This document shows positions 1 to 13,024 of a DNA stretch of 64,000 bases, piece by piece (the stretch's first letter is position 1; each line of letters opens with the position of its first letter). A program made the translations under genes and the position numbers. Source of the DNA: Magnolia sinica (lineage: Eukaryota > Streptophyta > Magnoliopsida > Magnoliales > Magnoliaceae); assembly GCF_029962835.1 (NCBI RefSeq), contig NC_080590.1, forward strand, positions 63,982,001-64,046,000, read 5' to 3'. The notes beneath the pieces are model-generated. The model saw only the letters and a list, made by a program, of their open reading frames with translations, searched no databases and was not told the origin of the DNA.

Positions 1-668
1 ACCACACCGCACCTAAAACAAGTCCCGGTGAACTGCCTCGAAGGTGGTGCTGGAGGTGCTGCTGGCGCTCGGAAGGCTGGGCGACCTGTGCGCCTCTGCT
101 GTGGTCGACCCTGCTGCGTATCACTGGAAGAAGTCTGCCTCTTCCAGTCTCTCCTCTGACCGCGATCAGACTGAGAACCGTCCCACTCAGCCTAAAAAAT
201 CTGGGCCTTCCTCACCACTTCCTCGAAGGTAGGGAGCTCATGCCCAATAACACGGCCTCGAAGACCATAACGCAAGCCACCCTCAAATCGGCGGGCTCTC
301 CGCTCCTCATCATCCACTAAGTATGGTGCAAATCTAGATAGTGCTACAAAACGAGCGGCATACTGAGCCACTGTCATATCGCCCTGCACCAAGGCCTCAA
401 ACTCCAACGCTCGCTGTCGCCGGATGTGATCGGGAAAATACTGTCGGTCAAACCGATCTACAAAATCCTCCCAAGTCCATACAAAGTCGGCACCCGCTGC
501 TCGAGAGACTGACGCCCACCAGTGCTCAGCCTCACCATGAAGAAGAAATACGGCTAATCGGACTCGCCGCTCGGTCGCGCATCCCATCGTCTCAAATATC
601 TTTTCTACGTCGGCGCGCCATCTCTCAGCCACGGTCGGGTCTGGCTCACCCTGGAAATGCGGGGGATT
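1..668 (-). pseudogene. Ty3/Gypsy gag fragment
   Basis: Capsid-type retrotransposon gag, read on the minus strand from NPPHFQGEPDP at 668 downward. The core HGEAEHWW...FDRQYFPDH...EFEALVQGDMTVAQYAARF is the usual Retrotrans_gag pattern. Downstream comes a basic and proline-rich linker, and the window edge cuts into a CCHC knuckle (CFRCG). One in-frame TAG follows KAQIF, where a CAG Gln codon is the likely ancestor. The N-terminus is lost at 668, where gag meets the interior of an unrelated LTR without any LTR or primer site between them, so a deletion or recombination made this junction. It differs clearly in sequence from the gag at 14435-15474, so it is a separate element. Confidence 0.85.
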
Positions 669-2456
669 CTAATTATTAACCTTAGTTTATAATCAATATT
701 AGTTAACATAGTAATAGCAATCATTATAATGATAATAAATACTAAGATCTACTATTAAGGATAATACTTAAGAGAGTTAAATAAAGTACTAATAATTGAT
801 AATTACAAATTTATTTGTAATAACTAGTTTCAACATAAGTAACCTACAAATGTCTAATCATATATAATATTAAAAATCCCCAAAATAAGAGTGATGACAA
901 TGATTTAACACATTAAAACAAGTCTAGTTTGGGGAAAAAGGGATGTTGACAAGGTCCTAACTTTTCAAGTTGGGGGGGGGGGGGGGGGTTGGGTTCCTTC
1001 ATTCAAGTGAACCCAAGGTGTGGGAACTTCTGGGGAGCAATTTAATCCTTTAATCAGTTTTACTCGAGTTTAAATAGGAAGATCCCTACGAATAACTTAG
1101 GAGTTCTAACTCTTCTACATTCAATTAATGTTCACAGCATCATCAGGGGGTTTGAGGTATCATCTTACCTTGAATCAATCGATTCATTCTTCACTTGAAC
1201 CCGAATTAAGATGGGTCTAAAAGGTGATTTGGAGGGCCCAAGCTTCCCACATTAGACCTTAATAGTTCACGTTAGATAGCTTAAAGGATAAATAGGATTA
1301 GAATAAACACTATATTATTAGCTTACAAATCTAGTAGCAATACAGATGGGTTGGATCAAGGGAACTTAGTTTTAAACTGATGGAAGTTTAGAAATTTACC
1401 CATCTAGCTTGATCTGACAAGTAGGTGCATTCAATGACAAGCTAGGTAATCTGATGGATAAACACCCACAATCATCGGTTAAACGATGATCTATAGCCTG
1501 ATCTGCTGGATCGGGACGTCTTGGAAAAATGACCAGCCCCGGTTTTACTCGATTTGAGTCGACTCGGTTGAGTCAGTTCACCCATCAAACCGAAGCAACC
1601 TGGTGAACCCATTTTTGAATCCACGACTAGACTACTAGTCGATCTCATGTCATGTCGAATCCCTCCTTATTCGAATTGATGATGAACTAGACTCACACCA
1701 GGTCTAGGTGAAGCCCTAGCTACGATTCAGAAGGCAGCGAGTCGGCCCCGCCGAGTCTCTCTCTCTGGTTCTTTCTTCTTTCTTTCTTTTTCCTTTCTTT
1801 ATTTCTTTTCTCCTGTCAGCTACAGTCATCGAGAGCACCTCCCACATATCTAAACCTTGCCCCAACCTGAGACGACTGGTGAGGTTTGGACGAGGAGGAA
1901 GGTGGCCGTTAATAGAGGATTCACGTATAAGAGTTATTTCTTCAAGGGAAAGATGTGGGCTGACTCGGATGGGTATGAGAGAGCTTGTGAACGGAGGATT
2001 TTGAAGCTTGAATGAAGATTTCTTGGTGGGTTTCCTGGTAGGAGAAGGAGGCCGTTTTTCTCTTTGGGTTGGGATGAGGGGCCCTAGCTCGAGAATGCCT
2101 TCCTTTTATGACTTGCCCTGATGTTTCTAAACCATCGGATGAGAATGAACGATCTGGATAAGGTTTACTTTGCAGCAGCTCCAAATACAGCCGATGAGAT
2201 GAAACCAATAGCTGTTTCGGCTGTTGGTTTTCTATGAAAAACCATAATCTTCGTGAATAGGATGAAAGGCCAGGATTTTTTGGATTGAATGGCTAAGATT
2301 TTAGGAGCTAGTCTCACACGGATCGCCCTTGTGGCAGCAGCAGAGTGAAATTTCCGTTTTTGGAAAACGCTTCACAGCTGCCTGTTTGTGCTAGCTATTT
2401 CAACCGCGTACATGAGCTTTGTGGTGTGGGACCAACAAGGTTTTGGTCAGGCCCAC
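669..2456 (-). mobile_element. 3' LTR of non-autonomous element, part 1
   Basis: Near-duplicate of 31164-32974, matching along its full length apart from small indels, a G17 run at 972-988 (7 G in the other copy) and a much shorter CT tract near 1757 (36 or so repeats in the other copy). It stops at CAGGCCCAC, where solo LTR A is inserted. The same LTR resumes at 24545. The true outer end of the LTR is missing because it is truncated at 669 against a gag fragment. No coding sequence is seen. Confidence 0.8.
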
Positions 2457-5190
2457 TATAATGCCTCAAACCAAGAGATCGGATTCACAGGAATCCAGAT
2501 CGCTGAATCCAGTGCCGACAGCCTCCGTAGTACCTCATTCTCGGCTCCCAGCGCCCATACGCCAGATTTGGATCCCGAGATCCTACAAGGAGGATTTTTC
2601 AATGTACATTTATCTCGTAAGAAGTATAACCACAAGTTTACCCAAATCATAAAGGCAACATCATCATCACATATCCACTAATATAATCATTTGAATACAA
2701 TATTGAAAGGGAAATACATATATCGAAAATCAAAGCTTCAGAGGTCCGCTGCATACTCTAAGCTCAGCACTGTTGCAACCTAACGCCCCCTGCGCGCATA
2801 TTCGTGCATAAGATTATAGAAAGCTTAGTGGGTGGTGAAAGTGTGTGCACAAGGTAAGTGCCAAGTAAGCAATATCAGAGTAAACGAAAATGCTGACAAG
2901 CTCATAAATCATATAATATCAGAATAATGGGAAAACATGCTAATAGGCCCATAAATACCATCAGCCTTATCTAGGCTATGCGATGTAAAAATATAATAAA
3001 CCAATATCATATACTGAGGAAGCAATGTAAATCAGCTATGCAATGCGGAGATAGTAAGCCAAATATATGTGCTGAGGATGCAATGCACTATGCGATGCGA
3101 ATGAAATGACCAAGCTGGAGTGTGAAGTCAAGATGATAGTATGTAGTATCGCAGGCTACGGGGTCCACCACAAAGGACTTCTATCCAAACCAGTCCCATA
3201 CCTAAATTTGGATAGTCAGACTCAATGTGGTAAACTCCTGATCTCAGGTTAGTCACGCGCCCCAACTGAAATCCTAGCCATTGTGAAGGTACACGTAATA
3301 AATAGTTGTGCACCATTAGCCCAAGTGAATAGTGGATGAATGAATGAATGAGTATGTAACTTTTGCTCAATAAGTCCACAAATCAGTACTGTACATCTAT
3401 GGGATCATCACCGGGGTCTATTACACTCAAAGCTGGCTACCGCCCCTGTAGGCCGTGTAACCGAGCGAGTGGAAAAGACCTCACTACCCGCCTACCAACA
3501 GTATACCAATGCCTACCCGGCTCATCGATAGTGGACTCATTTAGGAGCTGGTCAGACTCAGCCTAGCTATGCCTACTCCCTCAGGCGGGTAAGGCCACAC
3601 CCCCTCCCAATCAACTACAACATAGTGGGAGATGTGGCCTCCTGGTATTCGGCACTCGGGTGCTCATGTATCCACTCGGTCCTGACGTTGGGGTGTCCTT
3701 TGGTTCCAAGAGGGTTTTGAAATTTTCACCCAGGGCCATCTATGGTGGCCCGATGCTAGTAACAGATTTTTGGTGTCTCATCTGGCCATCCATAATGTGC
3801 CTGTGGAGGTTACAACCCTGATGTCGTTAAGGCGTACAGTAATCACAACACACAATGCAAGATACATGAGTCATACAATCCAGTCATGCATCAATCCTGC
3901 GCATACCATGTGCTCATGTGAAACAATCTCCGCCTATCAGGTAGTCTCATAATAACATGTCCAATGACATATGCAATGGTCAACCACATCTCATAACAAA
4001 CATACAGATGATATGTATGGGTATGTATCATGATGCTATGCTTTACATACTTATAATCGGCATCGATAATCAGCCTCGACAATTGGAATAGGCATCGACA
4101 AATGGAATCGGCCTTGACAATCAAAATCGGTCTCGATAATCGGAATCGACCTCAACAATTAGAATCGGCCTCAATAATCGAAATCAACCTTAACAATCGG
4201 CCTCGATAATTAGAATCAGCCTCGACAATCGGAATCGGCCTCGATGAACAGAATCGGCCTTGACATTCGAAATCGGCCTAACAAAGGGCATAAGGGAAGG
4301 TTACAATGACAATATTTAACCATCATTGCCCAACAATGTGGACATTTAACCAACATTGCTCCCAAGGAGTAGCCCACACAGGGCTTAACATATAGTGGGC
4401 TCGTGGGCTCTTATAAGGGCCATATACACATTAAGTGGGCCGTATCGCATGGGCCTCTCACACATCACATCGAGCCTCACCATTTGGGCCTCACTCCTGA
4501 GCCACATATAGAACTCAATGGGCCACACATATGGGCCGAAAATACATCACAATGGACCCTACCAAATGGGTCATAAATACATCACAATGGGTCTTACAAA
4601 ATAGGCCAAAAATATATCACAATGGGCCACTTCATACGAGTCAAAAATACATGATAATGATCCTCAACGCATGGCCCAGAAATATATCACAATGGGCCGC
4701 ACCAATGGGCCTCATATACAACAAGTCAGGCCGCATCAATGAGCCGCACCAACGGGCCTCATATACATCAAGTGGGCCGTATCAATGGGCCGCACCAACG
4801 GGCTTCATATACATCAGCTGGGTCGTATCAATGGGCCGCACCAATGGGCCTCATATACATCAGGTGGGCCATATCAATGGGTCGTACCAATGAACGACGT
4901 AGATATGCAATACATGCACCAATGGTAGGCCCCACGTGACACCGTCCAAGCATTGTCCAACACGGTCCAAACATTGTCCAACATCGTCCAGCACAACCTA
5001 GATGGTGTGGATGAAATAAGTACATCATGAAGGTGTCCACATATCTAAATGAGCGGACGAACATCAAGGTGGGTCCCACCTGCTCACACTTGTAGGTGGG
5101 TGCATCCAGCACAGTGCGGATAAAATAGATATAACCTGGTGGGCCTGAGGTTTTGCTGATGTTAACACATCAACTAATTGCTGGTGTGGG
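2457..5190 (-). mobile_element. solo LTR A, part 1 (family with 5191 and 35871)
   Basis: Begins TATAATGCCTCAAACC, a mutated form of the TGTCAYGCCYCAAACTC start seen at 5191 and 35871, and shares blocks such as CTACAAGGAGGATTTT with both. The 5 bp before it, CCCAC (2452-2456), are repeated exactly after its far end (24545-24549), a perfect target-site duplication. The host LTR reads cleanly across the site when compared with the uninterrupted copy at 32970. It is interrupted at 5191 by a second copy of the same family. No ORF of interest. Minus orientation is inferred because its left end resembles the reverse complement of a GGGGCGTGACA LTR terminus. Confidence 0.8.
4055..4281. repeat. minisatellite in LTR A
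   Basis: Degenerate tandem array built on AATCGGCCTCGAC / AATCGGAAT units, about 11-24 bp per period, roughly ten periods. The copy at 35871 has an unrelated 20-bp array in the corresponding part of the LTR, so this array arose locally. Confidence 0.75.
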
Positions 5191-7592
5191 TGTCACGCCC
5201 CAAACTCAAAAAACGGGCTCACAAAATTTTCGATCGCTAACCCGGCGCCGATAGCCTCCGTAGTGCCCCATTCTCGGCACTCGTATGCCAGATTCCATTC
5301 CTAGGATCCTACAAGGAGGATTTTCAGTATGATTTTCTTTTATAATGGAGCCTAACCACAAGCATAACCAAGTTACAAAACAACATCACCACATATTCAC
5401 TATATTAAAAACTTTAAGTACAATGCGAAAAGGGAACTACAAGGTGATTAAAAGGCTCCAAAATGATCTGATGTATGCTCCTGCCTCAGTGCTGCTGCGA
5501 TCTAATGCCACCTACAAGCAACGGTCGTGCATAAGCTTACAAAAGCTTAGAGGGTGGTGTAAGTGTGTGCATAAGGTAAGTGCCAAGTATACAGTATCAG
5601 AGTAGTGCAGAAATTTACTGGTAAGTCCATGAATACCATCAGCCGTACCAAGGCTATGCGATGCAAGACATGAATGCTATCGGCTATACTAAGGCCATGC
5701 GATGCGAGGCATGAATGTTATCGGTCATACCAAGGCCATGCGATGTGAGGTATGAATGCTATTAGCCATACCAAGGCCATGCGATGCGAGGCCTATGTAG
5801 CCAAATGTCCCAGTCCTCATCAAGTATACATATCAGTACAGTTTCTCTCCGGGATATCACCGGGGTCTAATACACTTCACACTGACTGCCGCCTCCCTAG
5901 CCGCACATCTCAATAAGTGGAAGAGACCACACTATCCGCCTGACCAGTAGTCCATCAATACCTACCCGGCTCATTGATGGCGGACTCATTTGCGAGCTGG
6001 TCAAACTCAGCCTATTTTACAACCCCCTCACTCGGGTGGATAAGGTCACACCCCCTTCTAACCAACCATGACACAGTGTGAGACGTGACCTACTGGTATT
6101 CGGCACTCGGACGCTCGTGTATCCACTCGGTCTAGACGTTGGAGCATCTCCTGGTACTAAAAAGGTTCTAGAACTTTCACCCAAGGACATCCTACGTGCC
6201 CATAGTGCTAGAACTAAGTATTTTCGGTATCCGATATGGCCATCCACGATGTGCCTGTGGAGGCCACGACCCTGATGTCGCTAGGGCATACAATGGTCAT
6301 GTCACACATATACGAGATGCATGAGTTATACTATCCAGTCATGCAGCAATCCTCTGCGTACCATGTGCTCATATGGGTAACTCCTATCAGTGAGTCCCAT
6401 AAATAATCTGCTCAATGGCATATGCTATGATCAGTCACTCATATCAAGCATACATATGATGCGAATGGGTATGAATCATGGAATTATACTGAGCATGTTA
6501 TATGGTGATGAAGTATCCTTACAACGAAGATGGACCTAGACGGCCTACACACAACAAGTATGGGCCTATCAATGGGCCCTAAGGAGAGTTATAATGTGGA
6601 CATTTAACCAACATTGTACTTACAATGTGGGCATCAAACCATCATTGCTCCCAAGGCATAACCCGCCATAAACATCATTACATAAACTATAGTAGAATCA
6701 TATATTACAATGGACCTTATGTATATCCCATTGGGCTTGACCCATGGGCCTCAAATACATCCAATGGGCTGTGTCACCTGGGCCTCATGTATATCAAGGT
6801 GGGGCCTCAGCAGACAGGCCACCATACATCAAGATGGGTCTCATAAGGTAGCACATGATTAGGCAAAATAGGAGGACAGTGGGTTAAAAACATACATCAT
6901 GATCGGTCTCATGTGCTATGGCAGACGGCATGGATAAAACATACATCACGAGGGGTCCACAACCACTAGACGTTATGGATATGTACCACATAAATCAAGG
7001 CAGATCCCTCAGGCCTTGGTAATATCACTACAACAGCCATATAGCTGGAGTGAGGTCCACCAACCATCCCACCTCCCACATGCGGGGACGGTGTGGGTAA
7101 AACACTTACATCAGTGGGTCCCATGTGGGGCCCACCATAACGTTTATTTCCAATACATTTGATGATAAGGTCACACAGACCAAAAAAAAAGAATAAAATA
7201 AAAATTCATTTTTCTATAAAACCTCTGGAGCTAGAGGAGTTTCAATGGCAGACGCTCAATTCCCACTGTTTTTCGCTGTGTGGTCCACTATCAGGCAGAT
7301 CTGCCTCATTTTATCTCAAGCCTTAAGGCAGCTTGCCAACTGGATGGACGGTTTGGATGTGACATCGACATCAAGGGTGGGGTCGACTGGCCGTCCAGTA
7401 GCCCAGCAAAATGGCTGGATGGCATAGATAAAACACATACAGTGATCACTTCGGGCCCATCCAATGGCAAAGGATAGTTAAACCTCATCCTGTTCAAGAA
7501 GGAGTGTGGAAAAGCTTCAGTCATCCAAAATTCCCAACAATACCAGAAGGGACGACTCGTACTCATAAATGACGTTGAAAAAAGGCAGTAAG
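5191..7592 (-). mobile_element. solo LTR B, part 1, nested in LTR A
   Basis: Starts TGTCACGCCCCAAACTC and follows the same order of blocks as LTR A and the copy at 35871. The flanking pentamer is GTGGG (5186-5190) on the left and ATGGG (22993-22997) on the right, a target duplication with one transition. The sequence from about 6540 onward is rich in CATACATCA and GGGCC phrases. The Gypsy element begins directly at 7593. No coding sequence is supported. Confidence 0.72.
5631..5794. repeat. 41-bp tandem repeat, four units
   Basis: Four consecutive 41-bp units of the form GAATGCTATCGGCCATACCA + AGGCCATGCGATGCGAGGCAT. LTR A and the copy at 35871 carry a single related unit (for example near 36330), so the expansion is private to LTR B. 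Confidence 0.8.
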
Positions 7593-10500
7593 TGTAACGC
7601 CCTGAAAATCGGGGGTCGAGCATAGACTCAACTCCCGAGTTCCAATGCATCACTTATGCAACATAGATAATGATGATTAAATGTTGTCCGTGTTAGTGCC
7701 TTAAACATGAATGAGATTATACCAAAACAGCATATCATACTCCAGGGACAGATTAAATTACGCAAGCGAAAAACTGTGATGTGTATATAAACTGTATAAG
7801 AGTAATAGCAAGCCCTCAGAGTATGATTATCACTAGGTTAAATAATTACAAGTTTAGTTCCAAAATGTACAAAATGAGAAAGTGTAATGTTCTCTATCCA
7901 AAACCCTGTAGCACCACCAGCGCAACTCCAGATTTACATAGACCCGCCAGAGAGTTGCATATAGGAGAACTCCTCCTCGCCATTATAATAATCTAGCTCT
8001 GCCTCATAAGCATCGCTATCACCTGCAGCTAAGACAGAGTCTGGTTGGAGTGTACAACACCGTCCCAGAACATGGGAGTGAGTGATCAACTCAGTGGAGC
8101 TATAAGGCAAAGGTTAACATGTTATCAATTCAATCAAGCAGTAATGATAAAGTAATATAATCAAGCATCCCTAAGTACTCTGGTTAATGCAAACATGATA
8201 TGTAATAATGATGCATGCCCTCGCTTGCACTCCTTCTTGCGACAACATCTTACGATGGCGGCATGCACCCCTTCCTTTGTGCACTTCCTCTCCAAAGCAC
8301 CGTGCAATGCAATGCATGAGCATGATTATCGAGTTCTTATTAGACCTTTTCATACAACATGATTGGGAGGCTAATGTACCTCTTTTATATCATTTCCCAA
8401 ACGATGATCCATTTTAGGGTCGTCAGCCTTAGCTAGTCTCATACGATGTTGTGGTTCTAGGTCGCTACAAAGGGCTTGTCACCTCAATGTAGGCCTAGTT
8501 TATACTCTAATTACTACGGGAAGGCTCATCGCCTCAGCGCAGTCTTAGAGTATGCTCGAGGTCACCATGAATGGCTCGTCACCTAGTTGTAGGCCGACAG
8601 CTCGAATACAATGTCCCATACCACCGTATTCGGTTCACGAGCTTAGGTTGCTCACTGGACACTGTGGGGAGGCTCGTCGCCCCAGCATAGGCCGACAGCA
8701 TGACCATGGTGTCCCATGCCACCATGCCCGGCTCATGAGTCTTGGCGGATCGAGGTACCAAAGTTAAACGGGCTTTCCACTGGTGAGTTTGGTACCTTAG
8801 ATTCAAGCAGTAGCATCCATACATGGTGAACATACATCGGCCAATCCGGTTACTTGACAAGCTCGACTGGTACGAACATACGTTGAGCCCATCGACTTGG
8901 AGCGCGTAAGCACTCCGCGTGGCCTAACCACTATCGACTAGCAGCGTATGACTCAGATTCTTCGAATGTGTCTAGTGTGGTGAAACTAGCTCGGCCACTA
9001 ACTCGGAAAACATTACTGATTGCCTGGACTACATCGTAGCCCCAAACACACTCCAACAATGGTATTCACATGTGATAATCAACGTTAGCATGTGACAACT
9101 AATGTAAATATAAATCTTACTTAAGCATTTAAACAACCACATCATGCGCATGTTATCACGCATAATCATTTCATCTATAATCAGATAGTAGTAAGATAGG
9201 CTTCACACAGGAAATTGTAACTATGTATGAGGGGATTGCAAATCCTATCTCAACACCCTCATTAAATACATTACACCCAGTGTTTTCTCATTCAGGCATT
9301 TTACCAAACACTTAGACTACACATATTACATACATGTAATAAAATTTGTTAAAACACATATTATAGCAAATCCTTTCACAAGGGAGTTGCCACATGTACA
9401 ACCATCATGTATTCTCAAACATCAATCATAATAAGCACAAATCATAATTCCATATTCATTCAAACATTTCAACAAACACAGAATGCATTAACGATCAACA
9501 CAGTATATATGTATATGTAATATACAGAAGACATCGTATCTAAGCACATGTGATAGCAATCAAGTCAGTCATAAATCATTGTTGACATTGAAAGCCTTGA
9601 AAATCATAACTTAAACGTCTATAGTCCGCACCTTATGCCGGTAAACAAGTATCGAACTCAGTTTGTATGCCAAGCCTTTATCTATGGCACTACGGCCACC
9701 TATAGCAGGAAATAGGTTAGCTATTTCATCTCATACACTGTTTGGAAACCTAAAACAAATTAGGGTTAGGATTTCTTACTTAAGAATGGAACTAGAATCG
9801 CCGGTGTAGTGACATGGTAGCGGTGTTTCAATACTTATAGCGGCAGGGAACGATCTCTATAGCAAAACCCTCACTTCCCTCACACTTTGTCTCTCTTTCC
9901 TTCTCTTTCTTTTCTCTTCTCTCACCTAGGTTAGAAAATTTATATGGAATAAGAGAGAGAGAGAGAGGGTTTTAAGCCTTTATATAGGCCTAGGACTGAT
10001 GGAAAGGCCAAGGTATACTTAGATTATATCCAAAGGGCATCTATTTCAGTTCAACGAAGCACTTCTGGTGGCCCCTTAATTGCATGCGGTTGGACTTAAG
10101 CTTCCTGACGTTGGATCTAGGTCGAGTTAAGCTTTCGGTCCGATCGGATTTACAGATCGACCGTGACGGATCAGTTTTAGTTCAACGATCACCGGTACTT
10201 GATCAGGGCCATGAGTTCACTGACATGTGTTGAAAATTTTCCCTGATCCGAGGGTGTAATTGGGTTAGATTCCGATGGTCTGAATCCTTAGATTTGGCCT
10301 GCAAGTGAACGACTCAATTCACTTAAGTTTGTGTTCATCTCCTAAAGATATTCGCGTTTCTCACACACTTTGTTCCGGGCTCAAGTTGTGCGTTTCTAGA
10401 TACTATTAGGATTTGATTTCCGAGGTGGATGTCAAGTCCAGTAAGGCGGTCCTAACCGTATGGTTTCGCAATAATCGGACTTTCGACGAGCGGTCCAGGT

Positions 10501-10757
10501 CCGATTCAGAGTTGCAATGTGCTCCCGAGAGCAACTGGGTTTTGAGTTGGATACTAAGTTTTAAGGCAATGTAGTGTTCACGGTTCTACTCATTTTAGGT
10601 CTTACAGATCACATTTAAAGTGATTAGTGCTAATTCCACAGGTAATCTCGTTTAACACTTAGTTAATTCCCGCCTAATTTCTAAAGGATTTGGTCCTTAG
10701 TGATCTCTGCCTGAGGTGGTACTTGGGTCTTTGTACGAATTTTTCCGAGACGTTACA
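7593..10757 (-). mobile_element. 3' LTR of Gypsy chromovirus
   Basis: A 3165-bp LTR bounded by TGTAACG (7593) and CGTTACA (10751-10757). It matches 17885-20864 along most of its length with scattered substitutions. A minus-strand TATA box CCTATATAAAGG lies at 9977-9988, next to a GA/CT tract and the phrase TTTTAAGCC, the expected promoter layout. The polypurine tract and pol lie immediately inside at 10758. The outer flank (GTAAG) does not match the flank of the other LTR (CACTA). Confidence 0.9.
9977..9988 (-). promoter_or_regulatory. LTR TATA box
   Basis: CCTATATAAAGG on the minus strand followed by a CT tract. The same motif is conserved in the other LTR at 20075-20086. It fits the U3/R promoter of the Gypsy element. 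Confidence 0.65.
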
Positions 10758-10775
10758 ATCTACCCCCTTAAAGAA
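10758..10775 (-). other. polypurine tract of Gypsy element
   Basis: Read on the minus strand, TTTAAGGGGGTAGAT directly precedes the LTR start TGTAACG. The GAGGACAAAATT phrase just upstream is the usual pre-PPT sequence of plant chromoviruses. It primes plus-strand DNA synthesis. Confidence 0.85.
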
Positions 10776-10990
10776 AAAATTTTGTCCTCAAAATTAGTAC
10801 ATTTTCGTACTCCTCGAGAATCTGAGGGTAGTTCTTGCGAACTTCGGCTTCTGTTTCCCAAGTAGCCTCTTCTTTAGTGTGGTGTGTCCACAGAACCTTC
10901 ACAAGTGGAATTACCTTACTACGCAACACCTACTCCTTCTTATCTAGAATACGCGTCAATCGTAGTACATAAGTAGCGTCCTCGCTCAAC
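10776..10990 (-). pseudogene. integrase C-terminal chromodomain (broken)
   Basis: Minus-strand translation gives VQLSEDATYVLRLTRILDKK, a stop, then VLRSKVIPLVKVLWTHH and TKEEATWETEAEVRKNYPQI. The ILDxK...IPLVKVLW...EEATWE pattern is the chromodomain of plant Tekay/Del chromoviruses, which is thought to direct integration to marked chromatin. Two TAG stops stand where CAG (Gln) is expected: one inside the domain (KKE*VLRS) and one at its junction with the integrase tail (KWE*VQLSED). It would be the last part of the pol polyprotein. Confidence 0.85.
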
Positions 10991-10995
10991 TGCAC

Positions 10996-12084
10996 CTACT
11001 CCCACTTTATAACGTGGGAAGGATTGAGAATGTATTTCTTCAGCATAGATACATGAAAAACGTTATGCACGCCCGCAAGTGATGTGAGCAGAGCAAAAAG
11101 ATATGCCACCACCCCCACTCGATCAAGTATCTGAAATGGGCCAATGAATCTCGGCGTAAGCTTCCCCTTCTTGCCAAACCAAAGGACTCCCTTCATAAGG
11201 GAAACTTTGAGGAACACATGGTCTCCAACCTCAAACTCAAGCGGTCGCCATCTCATATCGGCGTAGCTCTTCTATCTGCTCTGCGCTGCCTGAAGTCGAC
11301 GTCTGATGATAACGATTTTTTTTTAAGTCGCCTATACTAACTCTAGGCCAATCAGACTCTTCTCACCAACCTCTGCCCAGCAATGCGGTGCTCGACAGGG
11401 GCACCCATACAAGGCCTCATAAGGAGTCATGCCAATACTCGCCTGGAAACTGTTGTTATAAGCAAAATCTGCATACGGGAGACAGTCATCCCAACTGTCC
11501 TTGAAATCAAGTACGCAGGCTCACAACATGTCCTCCAACACTTAGTTTACCCGTTCTGTCTGCCCGTCAGTCTGTGGGTGGAACGCGGTACTGAACTTCA
11601 ACTTCACACCCATTGCTTCCTGGATACGAGTCCAGAAGATAGATGTGAATCGCGTGTCTCGGTCTGACATGAACTCTAGAGGAACTCCATGTAGACGCAC
11701 AATCTCCTTGATGTACAACCTGGCCAACTCGTCTGCGGAGTTCGAAACTCTGATAGGGAGAAAATGAGTCGATTTCGTCAACCAGTCCACAATCACCCAA
11801 ATGGAATCGTGTCCTTTCCTCATCTTCGGTAGCCCTGAGATGAAATCCATAGAGATGAAGTCCCATTTCCATTCTGCTATGGGCATGGACTGAAGTAATC
11901 CAGGAGGTCGGCGATGTTCGGCCTTGACCTGCTGGCACGTGAGACAACGTGATACATACTCTGCTATGTGGGCCTTCATGTTGTCCCACCAGTACGAACG
12001 CTTTATGTCGCGGTACATCTTCGTACTGCCAGGATGCATTGCCATCCTCGAATCGTGAGCAGCCTCGAGAACTTCCTTCCTCAA
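10996..12084 (-). pseudogene. Gypsy integrase (broken)
   Basis: Integrase of the Ty3/Gypsy pol. In order it shows an HHCC zinc finger (HDSRMAMHPGSTK ... CLTCQQVK), then the DDE core: Asp in FISMDFISGLP, Asp in EFMSDRDTRFTS, Glu in QTDGQTERVN. After 11542 the C-terminal half continues (FKDSWDDCLPYADFAYNNSF, then EFEVGDHVFLKVS and the GPF box) but with several stops: VN*VLED, ML*ACV, LV*AT*KK and SR*KSYAD. Most can be explained by a C-to-T or G-to-A change in CAA, CGA or CAG. The catalytic triad itself is intact, but the protein could not be made whole. Confidence 0.9.
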
Positions 12085-12292
12085 GTCAGGAAGACTTGGG
12101 ACGCATAGGCGGCCATGATAACGTAAACCCCCATCCGTGCCAACTCTTTATTCTAAGTCCTCTCTGCACTAACGTGCTCCCTCATCTTAGCCAATAGCTC
12201 ATCGTCTGCCTGAGCTGCAATAATCCTGTCATCAATGAGTGGTTGTACCCGATATGTGTGATGCTCTCAAACAGCTCCTCCACAGTAAGCTT

Positions 12293-12760
12293 CTACTCGA
12301 AGTCTCGCACGAACTCTACCATACCCCACTCTGCAACCATCAGCGGAGCCACAAACTCTATGGTCTTCTTGTGGCTCAACGCGTTAGCCACAAGGTTAGC
12401 CTTGCCCGGATGATAGGAAACCTCGAACTTGAAGTCCTTCAAGGTTTCCATCCATCGCCGCTGCCTCATATTCAGGTCCCGCTGAGTGAATATGTAGCGA
12501 AGGCTCTTGTGATCGCAAAAGAGCTCGAACTCCTCTCCGTAGAGGTAATGTCTCCAAAGCTTCAGTGCAAAGATGACGGCCGCTAACTCTAGGTCGTGTG
12601 TAGAGTAATTCTCCTCATGTTTCCTCAGCTGCCTCGAGGCGTAGGCAATCACCTTATCCTTCTGCATAAGGACACAACCCAAACCGGCATGAGAGGTATC
12701 GATGTATATCGTATACTTGACCCCTTGCTCTGGCAATACTAGCACAGGGGCGGACGTCAA
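12293..12760 (-). pseudogene. Gypsy RNase H domain
   Basis: RNase H that would remove the RNA strand during reverse transcription. It shows the first Asp in [16 protein letters not shown], Glu in THDLELAA and Asp in [10 protein letters not shown]. The fourth acidic position is lost: VADALS of the family reads VANALS here (Asp to Asn). The stretch 12085-12292 continues toward integrase but in more than one frame with stops. Upstream at 12761-13024 the RT connection domain is recognisable (VKFLGHVVS, EVRSFLGLTGYY) with stops at conserved Arg and Trp positions. Confidence 0.88.
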
Positions 12761-13024
12761 CTTGTCCTTCAGCTCCTGAAATGCTGCTTCTGCCTTCTCG
12801 TTCTAGGCGAACTTAAGATCCTTCCGTGTCAACTGAGACAAAGGTCTGGCTATCTTGGAGAAGTCCCAAATGAATCGTCAATAATAACCTGTCAGACCAA
12901 GAAAACTCCTCACTTCAGTAACCGAACCGGGTTGCTCCCAATCCTAAACTACGGCTACCTTAGCAAGGTCCACAGCTATCCCTTCCTTAGACACCACGTG
13001 TCCCAGGAACTTGACTTCTTCTTT

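Noticed and set aside
11383-12586. Plus-strand ORFs of 82-115 codons opposite integrase and RNase H
   Set aside because: They are antisense shadows of the Gypsy pol, which has clear catalytic motifs on the minus strand.
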